Assembly (NCBI RefSeq): GCF_000428905.1
Contig: NZ_KE386814.1
Coordinates: 301,493-365,492 of the forward strand
Direction of reading: 5' to 3'
DNA: 64,000 bases
From: Brumicola pallidula DSM 14239 = ACAM 615
GTDB taxonomy: Bacteria > Pseudomonadota > Gammaproteobacteria > Enterobacterales > Alteromonadaceae
Made by a program: the position numbers and the translations under genes. Below, piece by piece: positions 38,568 to 48,132 of this stretch. The notes under the pieces are model-generated. The model saw nothing but the letters and a program-made list of their open reading frames with translations. It searched no databases and had not been told where the DNA came from. Every line of letters starts with the position of its first letter. Position 1 is the stretch's first letter.

Positions 38568-39440
38568 ATGAGCTTTACGATACTTTATAAAGGCAAAAAC
38601 CGCAGGTTTGTGAAGCGGATATCTGCTCGTAAATTGCTAAGCGTGTCTGTAATAGCTTCTATTGTTTTCCTTATTTCTAGCCGCTCCACCGAATCTGTCT
38701 ACGAAAATCACGTTCGCGTTAATGTTGTAAAGACAGGATTAGAGCAACAAGCCAAATTAGTTGACCAACTGAAAACAAATACCCTAGAGCAAGTAGGCGG
38801 TATCGTTAATCAGGTGGCTATCATGCAAAATCGAATTAATAAGATGGAGTTGCTGACGGCGACCATGGCTGAAAATGCCGGTCTTAACAAAGAAGACTTT
38901 ACTTTGAGCGAAGAAATGCAAACGCTTGATGCCTCCGAATCTTCTTTAACAAATCAAATAAATAAAATGGCTGAGACCTTAGATTTTAAAATTCAGCAAC
39001 TCACAGCCCTTGAATCTCTGATGATGGGCCTCAATATAGAAAGAGAGAGCGAGTTAGCGGGACGTCCGCTCGGTAAAGGTTGGTTGTCATCTTATTATGG
39101 TGTTCGCAAAGACCCATTCACTGGCCGCCCAGCTATGCATAAAGGCATAGACTTTGCGGGCAAAGAAGGTGAAGACGTTATTGCAACAGGTGCTGGTGTG
39201 GTGACTTGGTCGGGCAGCAGATATGGATATGGAAACTTAGTTGAAATTGATCACGGAAACGGTTTAAGAACAAGATATGGTCACAATGCCAAGTTAACAG
39301 TTGTAGTTGGTGACGTTGTCACTAAAGGTCAGGGTATCGCATTAGTCGGTAATACTGGTCGTTCAACAGGCGCCCACGTGCACTACGAAGTTCTAAAAAA
39401 CGGTCAACAGGTTGATCCACTGCCATTCATCTATCGCTAA
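38568..39440 (+). CDS. M23-family peptidase, membrane-anchored LytM-type
   Basis: Predicted peptidoglycan endopeptidase or regulator of 290 residues. The ATG at 38568 follows AGGG; an ATG 24 bases upstream has no site. It has a basic N-terminus, one membrane segment (about 22-40), a coiled coil (about 50-155) and an M23 domain. Zinc-site residues are visible in MHKGIDFAG (His, Asp) and GAHVHYEV (His-Val-His). The domain is complete, so it may be an active enzyme rather than an EnvC-like activator. It stands between lpxC and secA, where E. coli has secM. Confidence 0.88.
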   Translation: MSFTILYKGKNRRFVKRISARKLLSVSVIASIVFLISSRSTESVYENHVRVNVVKTGLEQQAKLVDQLKTNTLEQVGGIVNQVAIMQNRINKMELLTATMAENAGLNKEDFTLSEEMQTLDASESSLTNQINKMAETLDFKIQQLTALESLMMGLNIERESELAGRPLGKGWLSSYYGVRKDPFTGRPAMHKGIDFAGKEGEDVIATGAGVVTWSGSRYGYGNLVEIDHGNGLRTRYGHNAKLTVVVGDVVTKGQGIALVGNTGRSTGAHVHYEVLKNGQQVDPLPFIYR

Positions 39441-39600
39441 AAGAACTGATTTTCAGTTTTCTCCGGTCCACTAAACCCTCTGACTCATTAATAATAGCTC
39501 AGTAGTGTGCTAAGATTATTTAGTACATGTAGTTTATTCGCCACATAATTGTTATTATGTAATGCGTTTTATTTTAGTCATTTTTGGAAAATCAAATAGC

Positions 39601-42297
39601 ATGTTTGCAGGCACCTTAAAAAAAGTATTTGGCAGTCGTAACGACCGTTTACTAAAAAAATTAAAAAAGACAGTTGTTGTTGTTAACGGATACGAGAAAG
39701 CATTCGAAGCGCTATCCGACAATGAATTGAAAGGTAAAACAGCGATATTTAAGGAGCGCCTGGAAAAAGGTGAGTCGACTGATGCTATCGCTGCTGAAGC
39801 TTTTGCTGTAGTCAGAGAAGCCAGTAAACGCGTATTCGGTATGCGTCACTTCGATGCACAAATGAAAGGTGGCTTGGTTTTACACCAAGGTAAAATTGCC
39901 GAAATGCGCACCGGTGAAGGTAAAACCCTCACATCAACACTACCCTCTTATCTAAATGCAATTTCAGGCAAAGGTGTACACGTTATTACCGTGAATGACT
40001 ATCTTGCCAAACGAGATGCTGACTGGAGCAGACCCCTTTTTGAATTCTTAGGGTTAACTGTCGGTTGTAATATTCCAGGTCTGAGTCCTGCTGAAAAAAG
40101 TGCTGCTTATGTGGCTGATATTACCTACGGTACCAATAACGAATTTGGCTTTGATTATCTTCGCGATAATATGGCATTCAGCCCGCAAGACCGGGTTCAG
40201 CGCGGATTGCATTTCGCCGTTATCGATGAAGTCGACTCAATCCTTATTGATGAAGCTAGAACGCCACTTATTATTTCAGGCGCAGCGGAAGATAGTTCTG
40301 AGGCATACCGAAAAATTAATCTTATTATTCCTGAATTACAAGAACAGGAAAAAGAAGATGAAGAAGACAACATCGGTGACGGTCACTACACCATTGACGA
40401 GAAAGCGAAGCAAATTCACTTGACCGAAACAGGTCAAATTTTTGTCGAAGAATTGCTACAAAAATACGAAATATTGGGCGCAGAAGAATCTCTATTCGCA
40501 GCTGCTAATATCTCGTTGTTGCACCATGTTAATGCTGCATTACGTGCTCACAAATTATTTTCCAAAGACGTCGATTATATCGTTAAAGGTGACGACATTA
40601 TTATTGTCGACGAGCATACAGGTCGGACGATGGAAGGACGTCGTTGGTCTGAAGGTTTACATCAAGCTATTGAAGCTAAAGAAGGTGTCAACATTCAAAA
40701 TGAAAACCAAACATTAGCGTCAATCACGTTCCAAAACTATTTTCGTATTTACGATAAGCTATCCGGTATGACCGGTACTGCTGATACTGAAGCCTTTGAG
40801 TTTCAATCGATTTATGGCTTAGAAACAGTCGTTATCCCTACCAATCAGCCAATGGTACGGGATGATAGAGCGGACAAAATTTATCTCACCACTGAAGAAA
40901 AATACGATGCTATTGTGCTGGATATTCAGGGCTGCGTTGAACGCGGTCAACCGACGTTAGTTGGTACTGTGTCAATTGAAAACTCTGAATTGCTTTCCAA
41001 TATATTGAAAAAGTCAAAAATCGTACACAAAGTATTGAATGCCAAATTTCATGAACATGAAGCCGATATCGTTGCCAACGCAGGTATGCCAGGGCAAGTG
41101 ACTATTGCAACCAACATGGCAGGACGTGGCACAGATATTGTGTTGGGTGGTAACTTACAGGCTGAAGTCGATAAGCTAAAAAACCCAACTGAGAAGCAAC
41201 TCGAGCATCTCAAAGCAGAGTGGAAGAAGCGTCACGATGCTGTGCTAGCGTCGGGTGGCTTGCACATTATCGGCACTGAACGTCATGAGTCGCGTCGTAT
41301 TGATAATCAGTTGCGCGGTCGTTCTGGGCGTCAGGGTGATGCCGGCTCCTCACGCTTCTATTTATCACTTGATGACGCATTGATGCGCATATTCGCCTCT
41401 GAAAAGATGGGCAATATGATGAAGCGTTTAGGCATGGAGAAAGGCGAGTCAATCGAACATCCTTGGGTATCACGTGCGATTGAAAACGCACAGCGCAAAG
41501 TAGAAGGTCGCAATTTCGATATTCGTAAGTCATTGCTTGAATACGACGACGTAGCGAATGACCAACGCGGTGTTATTTATGAACAACGAAACGAATTATT
41601 AGACGACGGTAACATTGGTTCAATGATTGCTAACATTAGAAAAGACGTTGTATCACAGGTAATTAACCAATATATAGCACCACAATCTTTAGATGAGATG
41701 TGGGATATTAAAAGTTTAGAAGAGCGTCTCAAGAGCGACTTTGCGGTCGACTTACCCGTGCAAGAATGGCTTGATAACGACGATAAATTATTTGAAGAAA
41801 CAATCAGAGAGCGTATTTACGACGAGATCGTAAAAGCCTATGAGTTAAAGGAAAAAACGGTAGGTGCAGACGTTATTCGGAATTTCGAGAAAGCCGTTAT
41901 GCTGCAAAGCGTGGATAGTCTATGGAAAGAACATTTAGCGGCAATGGATCATTTACGCCAAGGTATTCATCTGCGTGGCTACGCTCAGAAAAACCCGAAG
42001 CAAGAATATAAGCGTGAATCCTTCGAATTATTCTCACAAATGCTAGACACTCTGAAAGTTGATGTAATCACTATTTTAAGTCGTGTGCAAGTGCAACAAC
42101 AAGCGGATGTAGAGGCGGTAGATGAACAGCGACGCGCAGCCGAAGTTGAGAAGAAGTTTGAACATAAATCGGTGACTGAGCCTGATGCTCAAAAGCCAGA
42201 TTCTGTGCAGCGTTCAGGCCCTAAAGTAGGGCGGAATGATGCATGTCCTTGCGGCTCTGGTAAAAAATATAAACATTGTCATGGTAAGCTGTCTTAA
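39601..42297 (+). CDS. secA: Preprotein translocase ATPase SecA
   Basis: Motor of the Sec export pathway. The start at 39601 gives [16 protein letters not shown] and places the Walker A lysine at Lys108 ([10 protein letters not shown]), the same number as in E. coli; a 13-codon upstream extension is rejected. The 898-residue protein has [18 protein letters not shown] (DEAD-like box), the motif [14 protein letters not shown] and a C-terminal zinc tail, [15 protein letters not shown], which binds SecB. No SecM arrest peptide precedes it. A 7-bp perfect hairpin (39543-39560) lies 41 nt before the start. Confidence 0.98.
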   Translation: MFAGTLKKVFGSRNDRLLKKLKKTVVVVNGYEKAFEALSDNELKGKTAIFKERLEKGESTDAIAAEAFAVVREASKRVFGMRHFDAQMKGGLVLHQGKIAEMRTGEGKTLTSTLPSYLNAISGKGVHVITVNDYLAKRDADWSRPLFEFLGLTVGCNIPGLSPAEKSAAYVADITYGTNNEFGFDYLRDNMAFSPQDRVQRGLHFAVIDEVDSILIDEARTPLIISGAAEDSSEAYRKINLIIPELQEQEKEDEEDNIGDGHYTIDEKAKQIHLTETGQIFVEELLQKYEILGAEESLFAAANISLLHHVNAALRAHKLFSKDVDYIVKGDDIIIVDEHTGRTMEGRRWSEGLHQAIEAKEGVNIQNENQTLASITFQNYFRIYDKLSGMTGTADTEAFEFQSIYGLETVVIPTNQPMVRDDRADKIYLTTEEKYDAIVLDIQGCVERGQPTLVGTVSIENSELLSNILKKSKIVHKVLNAKFHEHEADIVANAGMPGQVTIATNMAGRGTDIVLGGNLQAEVDKLKNPTEKQLEHLKAEWKKRHDAVLASGGLHIIGTERHESRRIDNQLRGRSGRQGDAGSSRFYLSLDDALMRIFASEKMGNMMKRLGMEKGESIEHPWVSRAIENAQRKVEGRNFDIRKSLLEYDDVANDQRGVIYEQRNELLDDGNIGSMIANIRKDVVSQVINQYIAPQSLDEMWDIKSLEERLKSDFAVDLPVQEWLDNDDKLFEETIRERIYDEIVKAYELKEKTVGADVIRNFEKAVMLQSVDSLWKEHLAAMDHLRQGIHLRGYAQKNPKQEYKRESFELFSQMLDTLKVDVITILSRVQVQQQADVEAVDEQRRAAEVEKKFEHKSVTEPDAQKPDSVQRSGPKVGRNDACPCGSGKKYKHCHGKLS

Positions 42298-42298
42298 T

Positions 42299-42360
42299 AA
42301 GCTCTTTTGACGAGCTCTTTTGACAAGCTCTCTTGACAAGCTCTCTTTACAAGCTCTGAC
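42299..42360. repeat. 13-bp tandem repeat, about 4.8 copies
   Basis: Units 42299-42311, 42312-42324, 42325-42337 and 42338-42350 share the form AAGCTCTTTTGAC, with a partial unit to 42360. The array begins one base after the secA stop codon and ends 18 bp before the terminator, so it is transcribed in the secA 3' end. Confidence 0.93.
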
Positions 42361-42378
42361 GGACATCAGATTAATATT

Positions 42379-42419
42379 AAAACAGCCTTTCAATATGCTC
42401 CTTGAAGGCTGTTTTTTTT
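42379..42419 (+). terminator. Rho-independent terminator after secA
   Basis: AAAACAGCCTTTCAA pairs with TTGAAGGCTGTTTT with a single bulged T, and eight T follow. It closes the secA transcript, 35 bp before mutT. Confidence 0.92.
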
Positions 42420-42453
42420 GCAAAAAATAAGCGGTAAAAAATAGGCGATAGCG

Positions 42454-42843
42454 ATGAAACAAGTTCATGTGGCTGTAGGTGTTGTGCGCAGGGAGAGTAC
42501 TTTTTTTATATGTAAACGTGCTGACCATCAGCATCAAGGTGGCAAATGGGAGTTTCCAGGTGGTAAAGTAGAGACAGGAGAAACTGTTGAGCAGGCCCTT
42601 AACAGAGAGCTTCGAGAAGAAATAGGCATCAGTATTACAGCGTCTACTCCTCTCATCGAAATAGCTCATGAATATACCGAAAAACGCGTTCTACTGTCTG
42701 TTTTGCTGGTGCATAAGTTCAGCGGTGAACCCTTCGGTAAAGAAGGTCAAATTCATCGCTGGGCGGATATAGGCGAACTAAATGATATCGATTTTCCTGA
42801 TGCTAACGTTGCTATCGTTGAAGCTATTCTGGATACTCTTTAG
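42454..42843 (+). CDS. mutT: 8-oxo-dGTP diphosphatase MutT
   Basis: Nudix hydrolase that removes oxidised dGTP from the nucleotide pool. The 129-residue protein has a perfect Nudix box from Gly37 to Ile59: Gly37, Glu43, Arg51-Glu52-Leu53, Glu55-Glu56, Gly58. Its length equals E. coli MutT (129), and KWEFPGGKVE and the position after secA also match. Its last 20 bp overlap the 3' end of the RND pump gene on the other strand. Confidence 0.96.
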   Translation: MKQVHVAVGVVRRESTFFICKRADHQHQGGKWEFPGGKVETGETVEQALNRELREEIGISITASTPLIEIAHEYTEKRVLLSVLLVHKFSGEPFGKEGQIHRWADIGELNDIDFPDANVAIVEAILDTL

Positions 42844-45800
42844 CAATAAGCTCTTTTTTAATATTAAAAAATAGACTGTATAATACAGGCACAACGCCGA
42901 GCGTTAACAGCGTACCAATCGCCAAACCAAAGGCCAGTGCACTTGCCATTCCGAAAAACAAGGCGTCCTTACTAATAATTAAGGGCAGTAAGCCAAGTAT
43001 CGTAGTGACTGTAGACATGACTATAGGGCGTAATCTGCGAAGGCAGGCCTGTACTATTGCTTCATACTGGTCCACATTTTCTTTGCGCTCAATATCGATT
43101 CTATCTATTAATACAATGGCGTTATTGACAATAATCCCAGCCAAGGCATACAGACCTAAAATAACCATAAATCCAAAGTTTGCCTGCACGGCCAGTAGGC
43201 CAATGACAGCACCTATTAAAATAAGGGGAACGGTCAAAATAACGATACTGGCACGGCGTAACGAATTAAATTGCGCTATTAGTACCAGCATTACAACCGC
43301 TAAACACAGTGGTAAATTGGCATTAAGAGAGGCCTGGGATTCCTTTGAATCTTTGACCACGCCATCAAATTCAATACGGTGAGCAGGCGGCAGTTTCGCT
43401 CTGAGTTTATCAAGCTCTGGCTCTAAGATGGGCACCATATCTTCAGCCGTCATATCTAAATTTTTAGCTTCAATGGTAACCGTTCTGAATAAGTTTTCGC
43501 GGGCAATTCTTGCGTACTGGGGGCTAAGGTTAACATCAGCAACTTGCTCTAATGGCACATTCACGTTTCTTGCTGTAGAAAAAACATTAATACCGTAGAT
43601 ACGGCTAATATCATACCTATCCTCGGCTTGGCCTCGAATAATGATGGGTATCAAGTCATCGCCGTCTCGAAACTCAGACACGACAGTGCCCGAGAAAAAG
43701 GTTTCTAAGGAGTTAGCCACATCTGCTGAGGTAACGCCTGCGCGTTTTGCTCTGGCCTGATCGACCTGCACATTAACCTGAGTTATTTTATTTTCCCAGT
43801 CATTTTTAATTTCAACCGTACCTTCCAAATTGCGGAAAATTGCTTCAATTTCTAAGGCCACATTGTAAATGTAATCTTTGTCAGGCCCTATCACCTGCAC
43901 ATCAATTTTATTCGAATCAGAGGGACCTAAAAACATTTTAGTGACACGCGCATTGATCATTGGGAAACCACTAGCAAAATCTTCACGAAGCTTCCTCATG
44001 GTTTCATCTTGGAATTGTCGGTCTTTTAAGTTAAGCATCACAAAAGCTTTACTAGATCCAGGTGTGATTGGCGTGAGTGATAATACAAATCTCGGACCAC
44101 CAAAACCGCCATATGCTGCGTAATTATCTACATGAGGATAGCGCTCTTTATTGTCCAGAAGGTCAAATACCATCTCTAATACGTCTTCTGTCTCATGCAT
44201 TGAAGATCCTGCAGGTAAATCAATATAGGCTAATACTTGAGCGCGATCTGAATCCGGAAAGAACTTCACTGGAACCGTCGTCATTACAAGTCCTGCGCCT
44301 ATAAAAAGCAGGATGGTCACTGCCATGGTAAATGCTCTATATCTCAACACAAAATGCAAAAGCGCTTTATACACAGGGTTTATAAGATTGAATAAATTAG
44401 CGACTTTGACTTGAATACCGGTCTTCTTTACCTTTACATCTGTAATAAACAAGTAGCATAAATAAGGTGTCACCATCAGGGATAATAACCATGAAGTGAA
44501 AAGTGAATAAATGATCACGATTGACACTGAACGAGTGTATTCACCCGATTCACTCTCAGCTAACATTAACGGCAAGAACACCAGCATAGTTGTAACAGAG
44601 GAGGTTAGTAAAGGGATTGCTAATGAACGTCCTATTTCAGACACAATTTGACGACGTTTCTCACCATTTTCTAATCGCTTTTTGAAGTCTTCAGCAACCA
44701 CAATACCATTATCGACCAGTAAGCCAAGCGAGATTATAAGGGTTGCTAAGCTCATGCGTTCAAGTGCCATACCACTGAAATTGAGCACAGCGAGCACAAT
44801 TAAGACAACCGCAGGCACTATTGCACCAACAATCAGCCCAATGCGAAAACCAAGGAATAAGATAACAACGCCAAGTACAATAGATAATGTTTGGACCACG
44901 TTTATAGACACACCCTTAACAGCAGCATTGACTTGGTCTGCTTGTCGAGTAATCACGTTAAGGCTAATGCCGGCAGGCATTTGTTGTTCTAAGGTACGCA
45001 ACATATCTTCTAAGCGAGGCGTATATTCAGTCACACTGAAGCGATCGTTTTTAGATATAGCCAATACAATTGCGCGCTCACCATTGAAATAGGCAGTTTG
45101 AGATGCAGGTGTTTGAACACTTCGGTATACCGTTGCGATATCCTCTAAGCGTATTGAGTTATTCGTATTGGGCAGGGTAAAAATAATCTCTTTGATTGAT
45201 TCAATGCTCGTGAAGTCGCCGCTAGGAACAATATTAAAGCTCTTGCCGTTTAAATTAATTGTACCCCCAGATCGGATCACGTTTTGTTGCTGCAATATAT
45301 CAATTAACTGTGATGGAGACACACCGAGTTGCGCGGTTTTAACGTCAGAAACCTCAATTACAATATTTTCTTGTTGAGCCCCTAAAATACTAACCGATTG
45401 GGTGCCTTCAACCGTGTACATCATATCCCGAGCATGTTGCGCCATGTCAAACATATCGCCCATTAAAATGCCTTTATCCGCCTGCAGAGCAACCGTCAAT
45501 ATCGCAACATCACCAAAGTTATCATTGATAAAATGCGGGGGTGTTCCGTCAGGGAATTGGCTTTTTACTTTCTCTAATTCATTTCGGACTTTATCCCAAA
45601 TTTGGTCAAGGTCGTAATAGCGATCGTATAAGTCAACATAAACAACGGATGTGCCGTGCATGGAAACTGAACGAATTTCTTCAACCTCATCGACATTGCG
45701 AACCCCTTCTTCAACTGTTTTGGTGATCAGGAGTTCTATTCTTTCAGCCGGCATACCTGGAAAATGAGTGGTGATAACCGCTTCGCGAACCTTAATTGAA

Positions 45801-45919
45801 GGGTCTTCTTGCGCGGGCAATGAAAAGTAACTAAAACCACCAAACAACATTAATGACAATACTACGCTCATCACTAAACGGTTATAAGTTAAACCAATAT
45901 CAGATAAATTCATTTTCAT
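42824..45919 (-). CDS. RND efflux transporter permease subunit
   Basis: Inner-membrane proton-driven pump of the HAE1/AcrB superfamily, 1031 residues. It has twelve expected membrane segments and two large periplasmic loops. LPAQEDPSIKVREAVITTHF near the N-terminus and MALERMSLATLIISLGLLVD in TM4 are typical. Where AcrB has two adjacent Asp (407/408), this protein has Asp-Asn in GLLVDNGIVVAED. The adaptor gene starts upstream on the same strand, 5 bp away. No TolC-type outer-membrane gene is nearby, so it must use one from elsewhere. The substrate is unknown. Confidence 0.93.
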   Translation of the reverse strand: MKMNLSDIGLTYNRLVMSVVLSLMLFGGFSYFSLPAQEDPSIKVREAVITTHFPGMPAERIELLITKTVEEGVRNVDEVEEIRSVSMHGTSVVYVDLYDRYYDLDQIWDKVRNELEKVKSQFPDGTPPHFINDNFGDVAILTVALQADKGILMGDMFDMAQHARDMMYTVEGTQSVSILGAQQENIVIEVSDVKTAQLGVSPSQLIDILQQQNVIRSGGTINLNGKSFNIVPSGDFTSIESIKEIIFTLPNTNNSIRLEDIATVYRSVQTPASQTAYFNGERAIVLAISKNDRFSVTEYTPRLEDMLRTLEQQMPAGISLNVITRQADQVNAAVKGVSINVVQTLSIVLGVVILFLGFRIGLIVGAIVPAVVLIVLAVLNFSGMALERMSLATLIISLGLLVDNGIVVAEDFKKRLENGEKRRQIVSEIGRSLAIPLLTSSVTTMLVFLPLMLAESESGEYTRSVSIVIIYSLFTSWLLSLMVTPYLCYLFITDVKVKKTGIQVKVANLFNLINPVYKALLHFVLRYRAFTMAVTILLFIGAGLVMTTVPVKFFPDSDRAQVLAYIDLPAGSSMHETEDVLEMVFDLLDNKERYPHVDNYAAYGGFGGPRFVLSLTPITPGSSKAFVMLNLKDRQFQDETMRKLREDFASGFPMINARVTKMFLGPSDSNKIDVQVIGPDKDYIYNVALEIEAIFRNLEGTVEIKNDWENKITQVNVQVDQARAKRAGVTSADVANSLETFFSGTVVSEFRDGDDLIPIIIRGQAEDRYDISRIYGINVFSTARNVNVPLEQVADVNLSPQYARIARENLFRTVTIEAKNLDMTAEDMVPILEPELDKLRAKLPPAHRIEFDGVVKDSKESQASLNANLPLCLAVVMLVLIAQFNSLRRASIVILTVPLILIGAVIGLLAVQANFGFMVILGLYALAGIIVNNAIVLIDRIDIERKENVDQYEAIVQACLRRLRPIVMSTVTTILGLLPLIISKDALFFGMASALAFGLAIGTLLTLGVVPVLYSLFFNIKKELIAKEYPE

Positions 45920-45924
45920 TACTT

Positions 45925-47181
45925 CTATTGGTTATATATTTGGGTAGAGGTTTCAACCACCGAAATAGCTTGTTCGGGTCTTAAAAAGTCGAGGCCAGTT
46001 TTCACTATTCTCAACTCAGTAAGAAGGGCTATATCGGGTTGCTGCTTGAATTTGATAATCGCGGTTTCGGCTTTCAATTCAACAATTTCAATATAGTATT
46101 TCTTTGCTATCGCATTTAGCTCGTTGTTCACGCCTTTGGCGTAGACAGGTGTGTCCTTGTTATTTCTTAAGTTGTGGTTTGCGCTCTTGGTGTAGATAGG
46201 TGTGTCCTTGTCAGTCAATTTTGGTGATTCAATTGCGACGAAGTATAAATAGGGACCGGACTTGTTGGTGGTGAATGCGCTAAAAGGCACTTCATAATAT
46301 TCGTCAGTTGCGAACAAGCTGCTGACCGACAATATAATTTCAGCCGACATACCGGGATAAAAACCAGTGTGGTTGTCATTCAGGGTAATGGTGATCGGAA
46401 ATGCGTTTGCAATAGACGCTTGGGCGCCAATTTCGGTGAGCGTTGCAGGGTAAGTTGTCGATGCACTAAGGGAAGGCACAAGCACACTTACTTGGTCAAA
46501 AAGTGAAACCTTACTGATCCAGCCTTCAGGTATTGCTGCGTTAACCTCTAAGTTTGCATTGCCTTGAATGCTAATTACCGCAGTGCCAGGACTAACTTGC
46601 TGCGAGGGTTCTGCAAAACGCGCTGATACGCGACCTGAGTAAGGTGCCACTAGGATTGTGTCTGACAAGTTCTCTGTTGCTATGGCTAACGAACTTTCAG
46701 CCACCTCGGTGCGTTGCTTGGCAATATCAAAGTTAGCTAGTGCATTGTCGAATGCGGCTTGTGATACCAGACCTTGTCGCCTGAGTGTTTTGTTTCTTTC
46801 AAATGTCTGCCTGGCGTCAACTAATGCTGCGCTAGCTTCACCTAAAACGCTTTTGTTTTGCTGAACTGCCAGCATATATACTGCTTTATCTAATTCAGCG
46901 AGCACGTCACCTTTATTGAAAGATTGGCCCAGATCGACATACATTGCAGAAATAACGCCGGTTACTTCAAACGAAATCGATACAGCGTCTGCAGCTTGAA
47001 GAGTACCAGTTAGGTGTCTTTTTACGACATCGGATGCGGGTAATAGCTTGGTGGTCCAGACTTTTTTAGGAAGCTCATTTTTAGTCGTGCTGCTCTGCTG
47101 CATATTTTTTTCAGATCCTGAACAAGCACTCAACATAAAAATTGCAGTGACTACTAGTGTGGCGATTTGTGTAAAACGCAT
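45925..47181 (-). CDS. RND efflux periplasmic adaptor, lipoprotein
   Basis: Membrane-fusion protein that links the pump to an outer-membrane channel. The ATG at 47181 follows AAAGGAAAG; an upstream extension of 15 residues is rejected. The 418-residue product has a lipobox LSAC (Cys20), a lipoyl-like and hairpin region (about 55-180) and beta-barrel domains. VISAMYVDLGQSFNKGDVLA is a typical biotin/lipoyl half-motif. Near the C-terminus it carries two tandem 17-residue units, DTPIYTKSANHNLRNNK and DTPVYAKGVNNELNAIA, inside the membrane-proximal domain, an uncommon insertion. Confidence 0.9.
   Translation of the reverse strand: MRFTQIATLVVTAIFMLSACSGSEKNMQQSSTTKNELPKKVWTTKLLPASDVVKRHLTGTLQAADAVSISFEVTGVISAMYVDLGQSFNKGDVLAELDKAVYMLAVQQNKSVLGEASAALVDARQTFERNKTLRRQGLVSQAAFDNALANFDIAKQRTEVAESSLAIATENLSDTILVAPYSGRVSARFAEPSQQVSPGTAVISIQGNANLEVNAAIPEGWISKVSLFDQVSVLVPSLSASTTYPATLTEIGAQASIANAFPITITLNDNHTGFYPGMSAEIILSVSSLFATDEYYEVPFSAFTTNKSGPYLYFVAIESPKLTDKDTPIYTKSANHNLRNNKDTPVYAKGVNNELNAIAKKYYIEIVELKAETAIIKFKQQPDIALLTELRIVKTGLDFLRPEQAISVVETSTQIYNQ
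46141..46211. repeat. 51-bp-period duplication inside the adaptor gene
   Basis: The 20-bp segments at 46141-46160 and 46192-46211 differ at one base and lie 51 bp (17 codons) apart, in frame. They encode the paired DTPIY/DTPVY units of the adaptor protein. Confidence 0.85.
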
Positions 47182-47507
47182 TATCTTTCCTTTAACTAAA
47201 GCGGCTGTTTTATCTTTTAATATCAATTAACTGCTAATCATATATCGAGTTTATTGCGTACTCTATGTCATCGTTGAGTATGCTCTAAACCTAGCATGTA
47301 CAAGCAATTCAAATTAATTGTTGATATTGATTATTAGTACTGTACAGTACAGTACCATAAGGTTTTGCATTTGTCAGCATACAAAAGTAACATGACGGAA
47401 ATTTAATAATCCGCAACTGAAGAGCCTACGCGGCAATAATAAAGGTAGGAACGTGTACTTGAAAATCTGTAATATAATGAAGAGAGTTTTAAATATGAGC
47501 CATAAAT
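47182..47507. other. Divergent regulatory region of the RND pump and tetR
   Basis: These 326 bp hold no gene except a possible seven-codon leader reading frame (47495-47518, MSHKYES), which overlaps the tetR start and has AGAGAG upstream. The main visible signal is the palindrome at 47337-47350. A TATAAT at 47473-47478 has no good -35 partner, and it would start the tetR transcript after the AGAGAG site begins. Confidence 0.6.
47337..47350. promoter_or_regulatory. 14-bp palindrome, candidate TetR-family operator
   Basis: GTACTGTACAGTAC is a perfect palindrome, extended on the right by a further AGTAC. It lies between the divergent pump and tetR genes, the usual place for a TetR-family operator. 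Binding is inferred. Confidence 0.6.
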
Positions 47508-48122
47508 ATGAGTCGTAAAGACGCTGAATGCCGAATTTTAGCTGCTGCAAGAAGCCTATTCTTTGAATTTGGGGTGCCAGCGGTAACGACTGATATGTTA
47601 GCTAAAGCAGCAAAAACCTCAAAAATGACCTTATATAAGTATTTTGAGAATAAAGAAGTGTTGTTAGAAGCGGTCGTAACACAAGAGGTTGCTAGGATTT
47701 ACGAGCCCTCAAAAGTGGAAGTACACAGCCAAGTAGAGTATCAGAGCATGCTGCGATCATTTTGCGTGAACGTGGTTAATATTATTTTTGATCCACAAAT
47801 TGTGCGCTTTGATCAGTTGATGATCAGTCAGGCATTGTCGAATAAAGAAATGTCACAAGAGCATTACAGGCGATGTTATTTACCCGCCATACAAGAACTC
47901 GTTCGCTTGATAAAGAATGGGCAAAAGCAACAGTATTTGAAAACGGCGCAACCAGCTGAGGATATTGCTGATATGGTTTTATCCTCTATTTCTGGGTTAA
48001 CTTACACTAAAGCGCTGTTTGGTTTTCCAATTACCAAAGATAATATTGAAGCGAAGGTAGTCAATGTATTGAATATTTTATTTAGTGCTAATGACACACC
48101 ACTACCCAATATCACGGAATAG
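47508..48122 (+). CDS. TetR/AcrR-family regulator
   Basis: Probable repressor of the divergent RND pump. The 204-residue protein has an N-terminal TetR helix-turn-helix (about 8-54, with MLAKAAKTSKMTLYKYFENK) and a variable C-terminal ligand domain resembling the TetR_C AefR-like type. In-frame stops lie just upstream, so the ATG at 47508 is the earliest start, but it has no ribosome-binding site of its own. Translation may depend on the overlapping seven-codon leader frame. It is convergent with the aspartoacylase gene, 10 bp between ends. Confidence 0.9.
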   Translation: MSRKDAECRILAAARSLFFEFGVPAVTTDMLAKAAKTSKMTLYKYFENKEVLLEAVVTQEVARIYEPSKVEVHSQVEYQSMLRSFCVNVVNIIFDPQIVRFDQLMISQALSNKEMSQEHYRRCYLPAIQELVRLIKNGQKQQYLKTAQPAEDIADMVLSSISGLTYTKALFGFPITKDNIEAKVVNVLNILFSANDTPLPNITE

Positions 48123-48132
48123 TTCCTCAAGC

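Noticed and set aside
39562..39600. Thirteen extra residues on SecA
   Set aside because: Using ATG 39601 puts the Walker lysine at 108, as in E. coli.
42214..42669. 151-codon minus-strand frame over the end of secA and mutT
   Set aside because: It crosses the secA terminator and lies antisense to two certain genes.
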